Below, in pieces: positions 12,385 through 22,406 of a stretch of 64,000 nt of DNA (its first letter is position 1; each line of letters opens with the position of its first letter). The translations under genes and the position numbers were made by a program. This stretch comes from Clitoria ternatea (lineage: Eukaryota > Streptophyta > Magnoliopsida > Fabales > Fabaceae): contig CM075669.1 in assembly GCA_037962975.1 (NCBI GenBank), positions 106,780,501-106,844,500 of the forward strand, in the 5' to 3' direction. The notes beneath the pieces were generated by a model, which was not told the origin of the DNA, made no database searches, and saw only the letters and a program-made list of their open reading frames with translations.

Positions 12385-12433
12385 AACTATGCACAAACTG
12401 CAGGGGATGATGGCAACTATGCACAAACTGCAG
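12385..12433 (+). repeat. 19-bp direct repeat that reshapes captured exon 3
   Basis: AACTATGCACAAACTGCAG occurs at 12385-12403 and 12415-12433, 30 bp apart and therefore in frame. The first copy replaces the segment that follows SIW in chorismate mutases; the second sits where GDDGNYAQTA is expected. Looks like a repair or template-switch footprint. Confidence 0.75.
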
Positions 12434-12482
12434 CAAGTGATCTCTCATTATTGCAGGTAAGTTATTCTCTGGATGTTCTTTT

Positions 12483-12772
12483 AGGACCATGTTTATGAAT
12501 GGCTTTAGGTTGGGAAATCTTTAAGTCTCAATTCTCATAATGTGCATTTGCAACACTGTCCTAAACTAGTATTGATTCTGACTATTCATTCTGTAAATAT
12601 TTGCAGGCTATCTCAAGAAGAATTCATTATGGGAAGTTTGTAGCCGAGGTGAAATTCAGGGATTCTCCTCAAGACTATGAGCCTTTGATTCGTGCTAAGG
12701 TATATATATGGATGTAGATTGCTGAGTATTGGTTTATTTTAGTTTCATTATCAATATGTATATATATGTATG
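12483..12772 (+). repeat. duplicated intron-exon-intron block, copy 1
   Basis: Contains intron sequence from CCATGTTTATGAATGGC, the exon 12607-12699 and the start of the next intron. It matches copy 2 at about 13312-13585 closely. Confidence 0.82.
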
Positions 12773-13311
12773 TATTTATGAGATAAGTGTTTTAATCTCT
12801 AAAACTTTTAAAAATTGTCATGAGCCCTTGACTTATTCATTTTAATCATGTAATTCTTTTTTTATTATCATTTTACACCAACAGGGATTAAAGTGAACAT
12901 AGTTTTGTAAAATTAGATACTAAGTAAGAATTTTTAAAATCTTGTAAACTGATATATTGACTCCTACATATCATATCAGGATTATTATAGGACTTTACTC
13001 ATCTAATTGGATGGTCACTTTCCAAGTGGTACATCTAATATTCTTCATATTTTACAATTCTTTCAATCATTTACTACCTTAGACTTTTTTACTAGAAGGG
13101 ATTAAAGTGAACATGGTTTTGCAAAATCATATACTAATGAAAATTTTTTAAAACTTGTAAGCTCAGATATTTTACTCATAATATCAATGATTATTTTAGT
13201 GGTTTTATATTTCAATGTGCTTTTTTACGTTTTTTAAAATGGTTTGAAAGTTGGTCTTTTTGTTAACTTAGCTAAGGGAAGTTTAACTTTTTAAATCGTT
13301 TATGGTAGAAC

Positions 13312-13585
13312 CATGTTTGTGAATGGCTTTGTGTTGGGAAATCTTTAAGTCTCAATTCTCATAATGTGCATTTGCAACACTGTCCTAAACTAGTATTGAT
13401 TCTGACTATTCATTCTGTAAATATTTGCAGGCCATCTCAAGAAGAATTCATTATGGGAAGTTTGTAGCCGAGGTGAAATTTAGGGATTCTCCTCAACACT
13501 ATGAGCCTTTGATTCGTGCTAAGGTCTATATATATATGTACATTGCTGAGTATTGGTTTATTTTAGTTTCATTATGAATATGTAT
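13312..13585 (+). repeat. duplicated intron-exon-intron block, copy 2
   Basis: Second copy of 12483-12772. Its exon (13431-13523) keeps both splice sites and an open frame; one codon differs (CAA CAC for CAA GAC, Asp to His) plus silent changes. Intervening sequence 12773-13311 is AT-rich intron-like DNA. Confidence 0.82.
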
Positions 13586-13844
13586 TTAAAAAACTGTTTT
13601 AAAAAACAATATCTCTGTTTTAAATTTTTAAAACCCAAAAACCAAAACCCAAAATTGCTTTATAGAATACTCAGTGTAACAACAATCAAATGAATAGCAA
13701 ACATTGAATCAACTTAAGCAGGATTAGAACCACAATCACATTTCCATAAACAAACTTCAACAATCAACATAATACCATTAGAATCAACCAGCCAATGCAT
13801 TACAAACATCACAATGGACCGGCCAAAAAATAAAGTACAGCAAC

Positions 13845-14055
13845 AGAGATGGAAAGCTGAGAGAGAGCAAAGCTGAGAGAGAGCAAACCTGCGAGAGAGA
13901 TGGAAAGCTGAGGGAGGGGGAACCTGAGAGAGAGATGGAAAGCTGAGGGAGAGCAAACCAGCGAGAGAGATGGAAAGTGAACGGCTTCAATGGCTTGGAC
14001 GGAGAAGACACAACAGAGAACGCAATCAAGGGAGAGGGAGAGGGAAAGTGAAATG
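13845..14055. repeat. GA-rich degenerate repeat in CACTA-1
   Basis: Reiterates GAGAGAGATGGAAAGCTGAG with GAGCAAACCTG variants, then GGGAGAGGGAGAGGG. It gives long Ser/Leu/Pro-rich frames on the minus strand that I treat as artefacts of composition. Origin unknown; it may be a leader or a further captured fragment. Confidence 0.6.
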
Positions 14056-14335
14056 GGGTTTAGGGATTCTGAAAATGATGTAGAAATAAGATGGAAAGGG
14101 GAAGTGGTGGTATCGGAGACGACGGAGAGGGAGACGGTGGAGCAGCCGACGGAGGTGAGATGGTGGCTCGTGAGACAGAGACGACGGAGTAGACGCTGGC
14201 TTCGTGAGACGGCCTGACGGAGGGGGTGGAGGTGAAGGTTCGGAAGCTAGAGAAGAGGGAAAAGGGTTTAGGGTAGGGATTGGGGGATAGCAGAAGTGAT
14301 TGACAGGGGAGGTCTGCATCGAGTAAGTTGTTATA

Positions 14336-14870
14336 CTTAGCGACGGACAGAATCTGTCGCTATCAAGGTCACTGAATTACCACCACTAGCGACGGATGAC
14401 GACATGTGTCGCTAACATACCACCACTAGCGACGACTATATCCGTCGCTAAATTCCCTCCAAATTTTAAAACCCTTCAGGAACCTTAGTCACAGACACGT
14501 TCCGTCGCTGAAGTATACAAAACTAGCGACGGTAATCGCCACCGTCACTACCTTGCTCATAGCGACGGCATATCCGCGTCGCTGATTTATCAGCAGACAT
14601 AGCGACGGCAGTGTCACCGTCGCTATCACTGGGCGCCATATAAAACTTGGAGGGAAACCAAAAAAATGGAGGGAAATAACTTTAGCGACCGTGTCAGGGA
14701 CGGGGTATGAGTTAGCGACGGTATTAGTGACGGTTATTTGCCAAATTCAGCGACAGCGTAGGGTTGGTCGCTAAAATGGTCACTATTTTCGTATTCGAAG
14801 TCCCTTTTCTTCTAGCCGTCGCTAATGCGGTCACTGTTTAGCGACGGTGTTCGGCGGTCGCTATTGTTGT
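14336..14870. repeat. right subterminal repeats of CACTA-1
   Basis: Many copies of TAGCGACGG and CCGTCGCTA, often in inverted pairs, matching the left array at 2877-3330 in motif though not in order. Confidence 0.85.
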
Positions 14871-14898
14871 GTAACTATTTGTCATTTTTCTAGTAGTG

Positions 14899-16241
14899 AA
14901 TTCACTTATCTGCTACTTCTTTATTTACTTTTTCATATTTATTCAAATTACTTTTAAGAAATTTCTTAGATTTCAATAAAACTACATAAGATTTTAGAAA
15001 TCTCTTTTTATCTTTTAATATATATGTATATATCTTTACTAAAATTTAGATTTTTAGTTAGTTTATCAGAAAGAAAAAGAAAGAGAATTTATTTTTTAAT
15101 ATATATATACGTATTATTTAAATGGATAAAAATATTATACAAAATTTTCAAGTACTAAGGTTTTAAAGATTGATAATTCCAAATTTAAGTTTTTAGAAAT
15201 TAATTTTGAATTGACAGATTGTGAAATATATTTAAGGCTTTGAAACTCAAATTTATAAGGAGATTTGATTTGTGATTTGAAAAAGAACTGTACTAAAATT
15301 CTATGTGTGTATTTGAGAAGTTAAAAAAGTACAGTTTACTGGGGTGGCTATGTCGTGATTCATAGGCCCTGATAATATAATTGAGTTTCTAAAAGCCTTA
15401 ACCAACTAAATACGCGAGTAGTTCATGCATTATGAATCATCAAAGAGAAACAAAATGATATTGTCTGGGGACGGATTATAGAAACCGAGGATACATTAGA
15501 GGAGGCTTAATTGTGAGCCTTGGGATGAGAGGGTGTGAAAGGGTGCTTCAGGGGACCTGGGGTAGCTCCCTAGTGTCGGGTACTTTCACAATAAAAATCT
15601 TTTCAATCTGACTAGTCTCTAAGTGTTTCCATACCAGTTGAGCTGTTCATGTTATTATTATCCGGAATTATGAAACAGTGTAAACTCCTGGTTGGCCCAG
15701 TGCAAATTAAAATTTAAGGGGCCCACATATATAGGTAAGTTATGATGAAGATATGGCATATCATTCATACATTCATAAATTGATTGTGCTTGTGATTGTG
15801 ATTGATATTATTATACTAGTTTGTGAAAACCCTTTATTGCTTATGTCCCATTTGGGAATATTATATTCTGTTTCTCACTCCTTTCCCTATGTTTTTGTTT
15901 CATATGTTTTAAATTAATGGTTCGTACAGAGGGAAGGATCGAAGAACATTGACAGTATATATAGCACGTTCTAGAAAGGGAGCTCGGTATGAATACCGTG
16001 GTCCAATGAATAAATAATGTCACTAGGCAACTGCTCTTGGGCCATGGAGTTTCCTCTCTTTCAATGTTTAATATCTATTTTATTTGGATGAATGTAAAAT
16101 TACTTTATAAATTTTAATGATAATTCATGAGGTATTTCAGAAATATTGTATGTAATTTTACTCTGATAGTTTCTTTTAGCGATTATTTTTTTTTAAAAAA
16201 TTTTTTTTAGAAATTATTGAGATGTAACGGAGGATGTTACA
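14899..16241 (+). repeat. 3' LTR of element A, right piece
   Basis: Begins with the AAT target duplication of CACTA-1 and ends AGGATGTTACA, which mirrors the TGTAACACCC start with mismatches. AT-rich; no credible ORF. Its 3' flank is the truncated pol of element B. Confidence 0.75.
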
Positions 16242-17350
16242 TTATGCATGATGGATGGACAAAATACTATTTAATCCCTTGATATTCCTATTGTGTCCAA
16301 ATTTTCAGATGTATTTCCTGATGAGGTACCCGGTTTACCTCTTCCACGCGAGGTGGAGTTTTCTATTGATCTTGTTCCGGGTGCATAACCTGTTTCCTGA
16401 GCACCGTATCGGATGTCTTCTATGGAGTTAACCGAGTTGAAGAGAGAAATTGAAGAATTGTTAGAGCGAGAGTTTATTCGCCTAAGTGTGTCTCCTTGGG
16501 ATGCGCCTATTTTATTGGTGAGAAAGAAGGATAGAAGTATGAGGTTATGTGTGGACTATCGATAATTTAACAAGTTGACCATTAAGAATTGATATCCCTT
16601 ACCTCGCATTGATGATCTTTTAGATCAATTGAAGGATGCAGTGGTGTTCTCAAAGATCGATTTACATTCCGGATATCACCAAATCCAGGTGAAGACCGAA
16701 GATATTCCTAAGACCGCTTTTCGAATGTGATATGGCCACTATGAGTATGTGGTGATGCCATTTGGTGTGACCAATGCACCTGTGATTTTCATGGATTACA
16801 TGAATCACATCTTTCATAAGTATCTTGACCGGTTCGTGGTGGTGTTTATCGATGACATTCTTGTCTATTCCAAGAGCCACGAGGAATATGAAGAGCATCT
16901 TTGTCTTGTGTTGAGTGTTCTTCGCGAGAAAAAGTTATATGCGAAGCTTTCCAAGTGTGAATTTTGGTTGTCTGAGGTCTAATTTCTTGGACATGTATCT
17001 CTAAAGATGCTGTTGCTATTAATCCATCTAAGATTGAAGTCGTGATGGCTTGGGAAAGACCGACGTCTGTGACCGAAGTAAGGAGTTTTCTTGGTCTTAT
17101 CGGTTATTACCGGAGATTTATTGAAGGATTTTCCCGATTGGCTTTGCCTTTGACGAAGCTAACCCATAAGAATCAACCATTTGTGTGGAGTCTTGATTGT
17201 GAAAAGAGTTTCCAAGAGTTGAAAGTTAGACTCACTTCTACTCCTGTGTTGGCTTTGTCGAACTTATTGGATGACTTCATGGTGTATTACAATGCTTCTA
17301 AGCTTGGTCTTGGTTATGTGTTGATGTAAAAAGAGTGTGTGATAGCCTAT
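16242..17350 (+). pseudogene. element B pol, reverse transcriptase and start of RNase H, broken
   Basis: Shows the RT N-region (FSDVFPDEVPGLP), LCVDYR, SKIDLHSGYHQI, VMPFGVTNAP and the catalytic FIDD box, then the FLGH and SFLGLIGYYRRF connection. Stops at 16386, 16398, 16563, 16590, 16728 and 16980 stand where the family has Gln or Arg (CAA or CGA to TAA or TGA). The frame shifts by one base near 17000, after FLGHV, and a further TAA falls at 17327. The gene is then split at 17350 in the TSD CCTAT and resumes at 23986. Confidence 0.88.
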
Positions 17351-18941
17351 TGTTAACCCGGCGATAACATCTCAACAGTTCTTTTCCACCACCGGGTTTG
17401 TTAATTGGCAAGCGCACCAATCGTTTGTAGTTTTCAAAATTTAGATATCGTTCCACTGGGATTGAAAGTCCAATAATAACAGTAATTTTCTATTTACTAT
17501 GGTAAATGGGAAGGAAGTTATAAACAAAAGAATAATTTATATACAATTTATACAATATTCATAGGATAGCATGATTGAATGGTTCATAAGATAAAAGAAA
17601 ATAAAATCTATCTAAAAAAAACGAGTTGCAATCTAGAATAGGTAAGATACTTGAGATAAACATAGATAAACAAATTATGTTGGAAATTGGATCCCTAATC
17701 TAGAATAACAATGAGGAACTCAAGACATGCATATTTAATCATCAAGTTTCATGTCATTGCAGCTTAAAATCATTATAACCGATCCCTCGTGATATAAATT
17801 CTAAGAATTCACCGTAAAGTCCGATCCCTCGTGAGCTTTCTCAGTAAAAACTTGCATTAAGACCTGGCCTTATGTCAACAATGGTTAACAACCCCTATAG
17901 AATTGAGATACCAAGGGTATTCCAACTTTTTACTTTTGTCAAAACAAGTTTCAATACGGCATGAACAATCATTCTCCCGTTTGACATTCATACTAATAAA
18001 ACAAGTTTCAATACACATGAAAATCATTCTCCCGTTTGACGTTCATATTAATAAAAGGTTAAAATACTAACATGGACTTGAATCATAAACATGCAGAGGT
18101 CGAATTCACAACATTATACTCAATAGATTAGTTCACCAATTCCAACATAAACAAATTAGTTACACATGGTGAAAGTAGAAACAACACTTACAGATTTTGA
18201 CATTACGAAGACGATGGGAACTTCACGATACAATGATCACAATACACCGAAACACACTCAAGTATCTAGAAAACTATTCTAGAACTACAACTCACAAAAG
18301 AAGTACTCAAAGTCGAGCACAAGAGAGAAAAGAAATGCTATGGAATGGGATGGATTGGGATGATTTGAATGGTGTTGGATGGCCCTATTTATAGGGCTGA
18401 GCAAGGGTGCTGACGCTACGCGTTCCTGTGACGCTACGCGTCCCTGTGACGCTACGCGTCACACCCCTGACTCAGCCTCCATTAAACACTTGATAATGGC
18501 CACTTCAAATTATTAAATTTGATCATGCTTGGCCATATGGACATGTCTCCACCGATTTTTGGCCTTTCATGGTGAGTGGGATGGCCCTTGTGGCTGAGTG
18601 GAGTGCCCATTATTGGGTACAAGTGGAGTGGTTGGTCAAAGTGGAGGTGGAGACCACGCAGCACTGACGCTACGCGTGGCTGTGATGCGTAGCGTCAGCA
18701 TCAAAAATAGCTGTTGATGCTACGCGTGGGGTAAGGCTACGCGTCAGCTCCTCCAGTGTAATTTTCTCTTGATTTCTTAACTTTTTCACTGCAAAACTAG
18801 AGAAAATTGATCAAGGGCAGATTATTTCCAACAACATCCATTTATTGAATTTAAATCCTAATTTTCTAACAAATTAAACTAATTTTTATAATTTTTATGA
18901 AATTTTTATTCAAGCTTTTATTGAAAATTTGAGGACTAACA
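17351..18941 (-). repeat. LTR (3' in element sense) of the gag-only element
   Basis: 1591 bp, about 98-99 percent identical by eye to 22407-23980. It has one extra 18-bp copy of the GACGCTACGCGT repeat relative to its partner. Confidence 0.92.
18408..18750. repeat. GACGCTACGCGT repeats in the LTR
   Basis: Three direct copies of GACGCTACGCGT spaced by TCCTGT or CCCTGT (18411-18459), then further direct and inverted copies near 18665-18750. The other LTR (23467-23785) has two direct copies in the first cluster. This GC-rich island stands out in AT-rich surroundings. Confidence 0.8.
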
Positions 18942-18985
18942 AATACCCCAAACTTGAGACATTGCTCGTCCTCGAGCAAGAGAAA
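18942..18985 (-). promoter_or_regulatory. polypurine region of the gag-only element
   Basis: On the minus strand the sequence reads CTCGAGGACGAGCAATG, then AAGTTTGGGGTATT directly before the LTR start TGTTAGTCC. This is a typical plus-strand primer position in Athila/Tat-type elements. Confidence 0.65.
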
Positions 18986-20146
18986 AATAAGAAAAAAAAT
19001 AAAAATTTGGAATCAAATTTTTAAGTTAGTCCGAAAATTTACCACAAAAAATAATTACACAATTTAACTAATTTGTAATAATCAAAAATTGATATCAAAT
19101 ATAACAAAGGTCTAATGATAAAATTGTTTACAATATTCTATTAACAATCAAGCAGAATTTCAGGCTTACCTCACAAGTGTTTATCTCTATGCAATTGGTA
19201 ACCTATTTCACTCAATCAATCATAAAATCAAACGAATTTAACTTTGTTTGTCATCTAATCAATGGTTATTTATACCGAGTTAATTCAAAAATCACAAGGT
19301 CTTTTCACGGGTTGTAATGAGGCTTGGTTTTCAAGAAGTAATGGTTTTTCTTGGAATTCAAAAACCTGAAATCATAAAAGAGCATTTTATAATTCTTAGG
19401 CTTTTTCTTGACCCAAACTTCTCATTTTCTTTTATTGATGAAAAATAAATACCCCCAACTTGATTCTTTTCACTATTTTTGATTTTTTTCTTTTTCATAC
19501 TTTCCTTTTGAAAAGAATCAAGTTGCTTATTTTCACTCCTCATTTTTGTGAGAACACTCAAAATATTTTTCATTTATTTCAACTGCTCTTTTAATCAATC
19601 AAGTATAGGGAATGGTTAAAACAAATTTAGGTTTTAAGGGTACCAAAGAATTTTATTTTAGGCTCAAATTGGCTTTGCAAAGGATAAAAGACTTTTTACC
19701 AAGGTAAGCTGTTTGGCCCAAGGTTTCGTTTCACCAATAAATGTGCCTTAATCATTTTCTCGAATTCTTTGTACAACAACACAAATCAGAGATTAAAGCA
19801 AAATCAATTCGAATTGAAAATATGTCAATTAAACCCTCAAGTGTTTAAAAAAAATATCTCTCTGCTCACCGGGCTATTGAAATTTGCTTGATGGTTAATA
19901 AACTTATTGTAATTAAATTTATCAAAATTCCTAAGTTATATAAAAAAAATTGGTAATTGATTTTACAAATTTAAGTTTTATTGTGTAAAAACTCTAAGTG
20001 TATAAATTAACTTACTAACAAAAATTTGATTTATTAAAAGAAATTTTTTTTATTTTTTTTTAAAAAATTTAAAAAAACAAATAACAAAATGGGTTGCCTC
20101 CCATTGAGCGCTAGGTTTAATGTCTCCAGCCAGACATTACCTTTGA
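18986..20146. other. non-coding interior of the gag-only element
   Basis: AT-rich, with homopolymer runs and only short ORFs. This is where an autonomous relative would carry pol. Nothing coding is recognisable. Confidence 0.55.
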
Positions 20147-21258
20147 TTAATCAGGTGGTCTCCCAATATTCGTTGAGGAATCACCTGTCTTTTTCTTCCT
20201 TCTTCTTCTTTTCCGATGCTTAATTACCTGTTTTTCATCTTTCAAAGCATCGGTTAATTTAAAACAATTTAATTGATTGGGAAGAGATATACCTGGTTCG
20301 GTTGAGGGATAAACTTTTTCCTCATTACTTATCCTGAGGTGTTCATGAGCACTGAAGCTTACCTCTTCTTCATAAACTTTGACTGCAACCGTACTTAGAT
20401 CAACATCTACTCTGATCCTTGCAGTCTTCATGAAAGGTCTTCCTAGGATCAGGGGGATCTCAGTATCCTCCTTCATATCCAGTACCATAAAGTCAACCTT
20501 GAAGTGGTACTTGTCAACCTTTACCAACACATCTTCCACAATCCCAAAAGGCTTTTTGACGGAGCGATATGCAAACTGTAATTCTGTCTTTGCTTCTTTT
20601 AGCTCATATTCACCAATGCGCTTTATTAAATCTAAGGGCATCAAGTTAATGTTAGCCCCTAAATCTAATAACGCATTCCTGATGTTGATATTTCCGATTG
20701 TCACAGGAATGGTGAAACTCCCCGGATCTTTACATTTTTTCGGGGTTATACAGTTTGTTTCTTGCTCTGTATCTATTTGCACATTTTTTTCTTTTTTGTT
20801 TTTTTCATTTTTTTCTATTTTTTCACTTTCTTTCTCTTCTTCTTCTTTCTTTTTCTCACTCTTTTCTTTACAATCAATTTTTACAACATCAAAAGAAACA
20901 ACATTACATTGTTCCCTTGGGTTTTGAGTGTTTGCAGAAAACCCAGAACTCTTTAATTCGGCTATCTCTTTTGCAAGCTGACCCATTTGTATGTCTGATG
21001 CTTTTCGGGCAGCTTCATTTGTCTCCACAAACTGCAATAACTGTTGAATAGATTCCTCTATTCTTGTCAGTCTTGCATTGTCAGTTTATTGTTGCTTGAA
21101 TTGATTGTTAGGAGGTCTGTTGGAAGGTCCAGTGTCCTGTCTCCAGCCAATATTCTGATTTTGCCAACCCTGTAGGTAATTGTTAGGAAAAGAATTTCCA
21201 TGATTAAAAGGAAAATTACCTAAGGGTGTTCTTTGATGGTTCATGAAATTGGCTTGCT
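20147..21258 (-). pseudogene. protease-containing second part of the gag-only element's ORF
   Basis: Continues the gag frame after a TAA at about 21258-21260 and has another TAA near 21087, both expected Gln or Glu positions. It encodes a spacer with a Lys/Glu-rich segment, then an aspartic protease-like domain with DLGANINLMPLDL where the family has D-S/T-G, and the ILGRPFM flap-end motif. Replacement of the usual DSGA/DTGA by DLGA may affect catalysis. No reverse transcriptase follows; the frame ends at 20147. Confidence 0.75.
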
Positions 21259-21259
21259 C

Positions 21260-22267
21260 TTACTCATTTCCACAGTAACCACATGGTTGTTCTCCCATGC
21301 AGTGCATACATGTTTTAAGTTGAGCAGGGGGTGGTGATGCTACTTGAGCAATTTGGAGTTTTTCCAATTGCTTGCTCATAACTTCAATTTGTTGGGTTAG
21401 TAATTTTTGCTGAGCCAACACTACATCATTTACTCCCAATTCGAGCATTCTTGGCTTCCTTTGTATATTACCTCTTTCATGCTTTGCTTGGCGGTCACTG
21501 ATAGCCATTGATTCCAATATTTCTATGGCTTCCTCCACAGTCTTGTTCATTAAAGAACCACCTGCACAAGCATCTAACATCATCTTGAACTGAGGCAATA
21601 GACCATGGTAAACGATTCTTACCTTTTCGGCATCATTCAGGTTGTGGTTTGGACACTTTCTCAAAAGTGCCTTGAATCGTTCCCATGTCTCTCCTAGTGA
21701 TTCATCATTATTTTGAGAAAAAGAATGTATGGCTGTCATTGCTTCAAAATATTTTGAAGGAGAATAAAATCTTTCCAAAAATTTTCTTTCAACATCGGAC
21801 CAGTTTGCAAAACTACCCGGTGGACAAGATTTAAACCATTCTTTTGCTTTACCAATCAATGAAAAAGGAAAAAGTCTCATGTAAACAGACTCTTCTTGAT
21901 TGGGTTCAAAACCAATTGTGCTGCATAACTCATAAAAAATAGTTAAATGTTCATATGGTTCTTCATGATTTAAACCAGTAAATTGGTTGTTTTGAATAAT
22001 GTTTAAAGTGGCAGGTTTAATTTCCACTGGTAAAACTGGTCCTTGAAACATTCCCGAAACTCGGGGTGGACCATTAATAGCAGCAAACTGTCCCAATGTT
22101 CTCCTTTCAGCAGCCATATTTGAATTTTCAAAAATTTTCGAAGTAGAAGAAGAATTAGTTTGTGTTTTAGATTTCAAAGACTTGATTTTCTTTACAAACT
22201 TTTCTATCTCAGGATCAAAATAAATTTTACCTGCGGTAGATCGAGTTTGCATACACAAACTAGACAA
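21260..22267 (-). CDS. gag polyprotein of the gag-only element
   Basis: A 335-residue frame from ATG at 22267, 114 bp downstream of the primer-binding site. It contains the retrotransposon gag domain (YEHLTIFYELCSTIGF, RLFPFSLIGKAKEWF, WSDVERKFLERFYSP), as in Athila/Tat gag, followed by a coiled-coil region and a Cys-rich CMHCMGEQPCGYCGNE end. The protein would form virus-like particles, and could package the element's RNA while borrowing enzymes. The frame ends at a TAA that interrupts continuity with the protease part; whether this is a natural gag end or a C-to-T stop is unclear, the latter more likely. Confidence 0.78.
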   Translation of the reverse strand: MSSLCMQTRSTAGKIYFDPEIEKFVKKIKSLKSKTQTNSSSTSKIFENSNMAAERRTLGQFAAINGPPRVSGMFQGPVLPVEIKPATLNIIQNNQFTGLNHEEPYEHLTIFYELCSTIGFEPNQEESVYMRLFPFSLIGKAKEWFKSCPPGSFANWSDVERKFLERFYSPSKYFEAMTAIHSFSQNNDESLGETWERFKALLRKCPNHNLNDAEKVRIVYHGLLPQFKMMLDACAGGSLMNKTVEEAIEILESMAISDRQAKHERGNIQRKPRMLELGVNDVVLAQQKLLTQQIEVMSKQLEKLQIAQVASPPPAQLKTCMHCMGEQPCGYCGNE

Positions 22268-22380
22268 AGAAAGTTAGTGTAATAATGATAAGAAATAAAT
22301 AATAAAAAAAATTAACTAAGGTAAAAAAAAATATATTTACCACGGTAATTAAAATTTTACTGTTTTACTGAAACAATTCA

Positions 22381-22400
22381 ATCCCCGGCAACGGCGCCAG
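22381..22400 (-). promoter_or_regulatory. primer-binding site complementary to tRNA-Asp
   Basis: On the plus strand this reads ATCCCCGGCAACGGCGCCA, the 3' end of plant tRNA-Asp(GTC) including CCA. It lies 6 bp from the inner border of the right LTR. In element sense it is a tRNA-Asp primer site for minus-strand synthesis; it is not a tRNA gene. Confidence 0.85.
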
Positions 22401-22406
22401 AAAACT

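Larger units (their letters stand above)
10979..13523 (+). pseudogene. captured chorismate mutase gene fragment inside CACTA-1
   Basis: Exon-like pieces with GT-AG borders match plant chorismate mutase, the plastid/cytosolic enzyme turning chorismate into prephenate for Phe and Tyr. They are 11144-11194 (GSLVEFIVKNTEALQAE), 12151-12237 (VGRYKNPEENPFFPEN...), 12337-12456 (FLHPGAVSININKSIW...) and 12607-12699 (AISRRIHYGKFVAEVKF); the last is repeated at 13431-13523. Phases are all zero, so a chimeric frame could run from an ATG at 10979, in GA-rich non-homologous sequence, through every piece. The SRRIHYGKFVAE segment corresponds to the stretch holding two active-site residues in the yeast enzyme (from memory). 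The N-terminus, most of the catalytic fold and the C-terminus are missing, and exon 3 is rearranged, so enzyme activity is very unlikely. Introns are retained, so capture was at the DNA level. It runs opposite to the transposase genes. Confidence 0.85.
2857..14898 (-). mobile_element. CACTA-1, En/Spm-type DNA transposon carrying captured host exons
   Basis: The right end read on the minus strand begins CACTACTAGAAAAATGAC; the left end is CACCACTAAAAAAACAC, with one C-for-T in the canonical CACTA. With these borders the flanks are AAT (2854-2856) and AAT (14899-14901), a 3-bp target duplication typical of the superfamily. Both ends carry many GCGACGG/CCGTCGC subterminal motifs. Inside, on the minus strand, are TNP2 (9220-5502) and an accessory gene (5451-3674), both broken. 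On the plus strand, exons resembling chorismate mutase occupy 10979-13523. The element is inserted in LTR A and is probably non-autonomous now. Confidence 0.92.
1..16241 (+). mobile_element. Ty3/gypsy element A, Tekay/Del-like chromovirus, 3' part
   Basis: The window opens inside this element. What remains is the integrase end of pol, the polypurine region, and a 3' LTR that starts with TGTAACACCC at 1304 and ends with AGGATGTTACA at 16241. The LTR is interrupted by CACTA-1 (2857-14898). The sequence right of 16241 resumes in the middle of another gypsy pol gene, so A appears to have inserted into element B. Its 5' LTR and target duplication lie outside the window. The Tekay/Del assignment rests on integrase style, a chromodomain-like tail and the LTR ends; it is recalled family knowledge, not a search result. 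Confidence 0.8.

Noticed and set aside
13714..14319. Ser/Leu- and Pro-rich minus-strand ORFs
   Set aside because: Arise from the GAGAGAGATGGAAAG repeat; no homology recognised.
20379..20927. 182-residue plus-strand ORF, Phe/Ser-rich
   Set aside because: Antisense of the protease region of the gag-only element.
22381..22400. possible tRNA-Asp gene
   Set aside because: Only the 3' end of the tRNA is present, next to an LTR: a primer-binding site.
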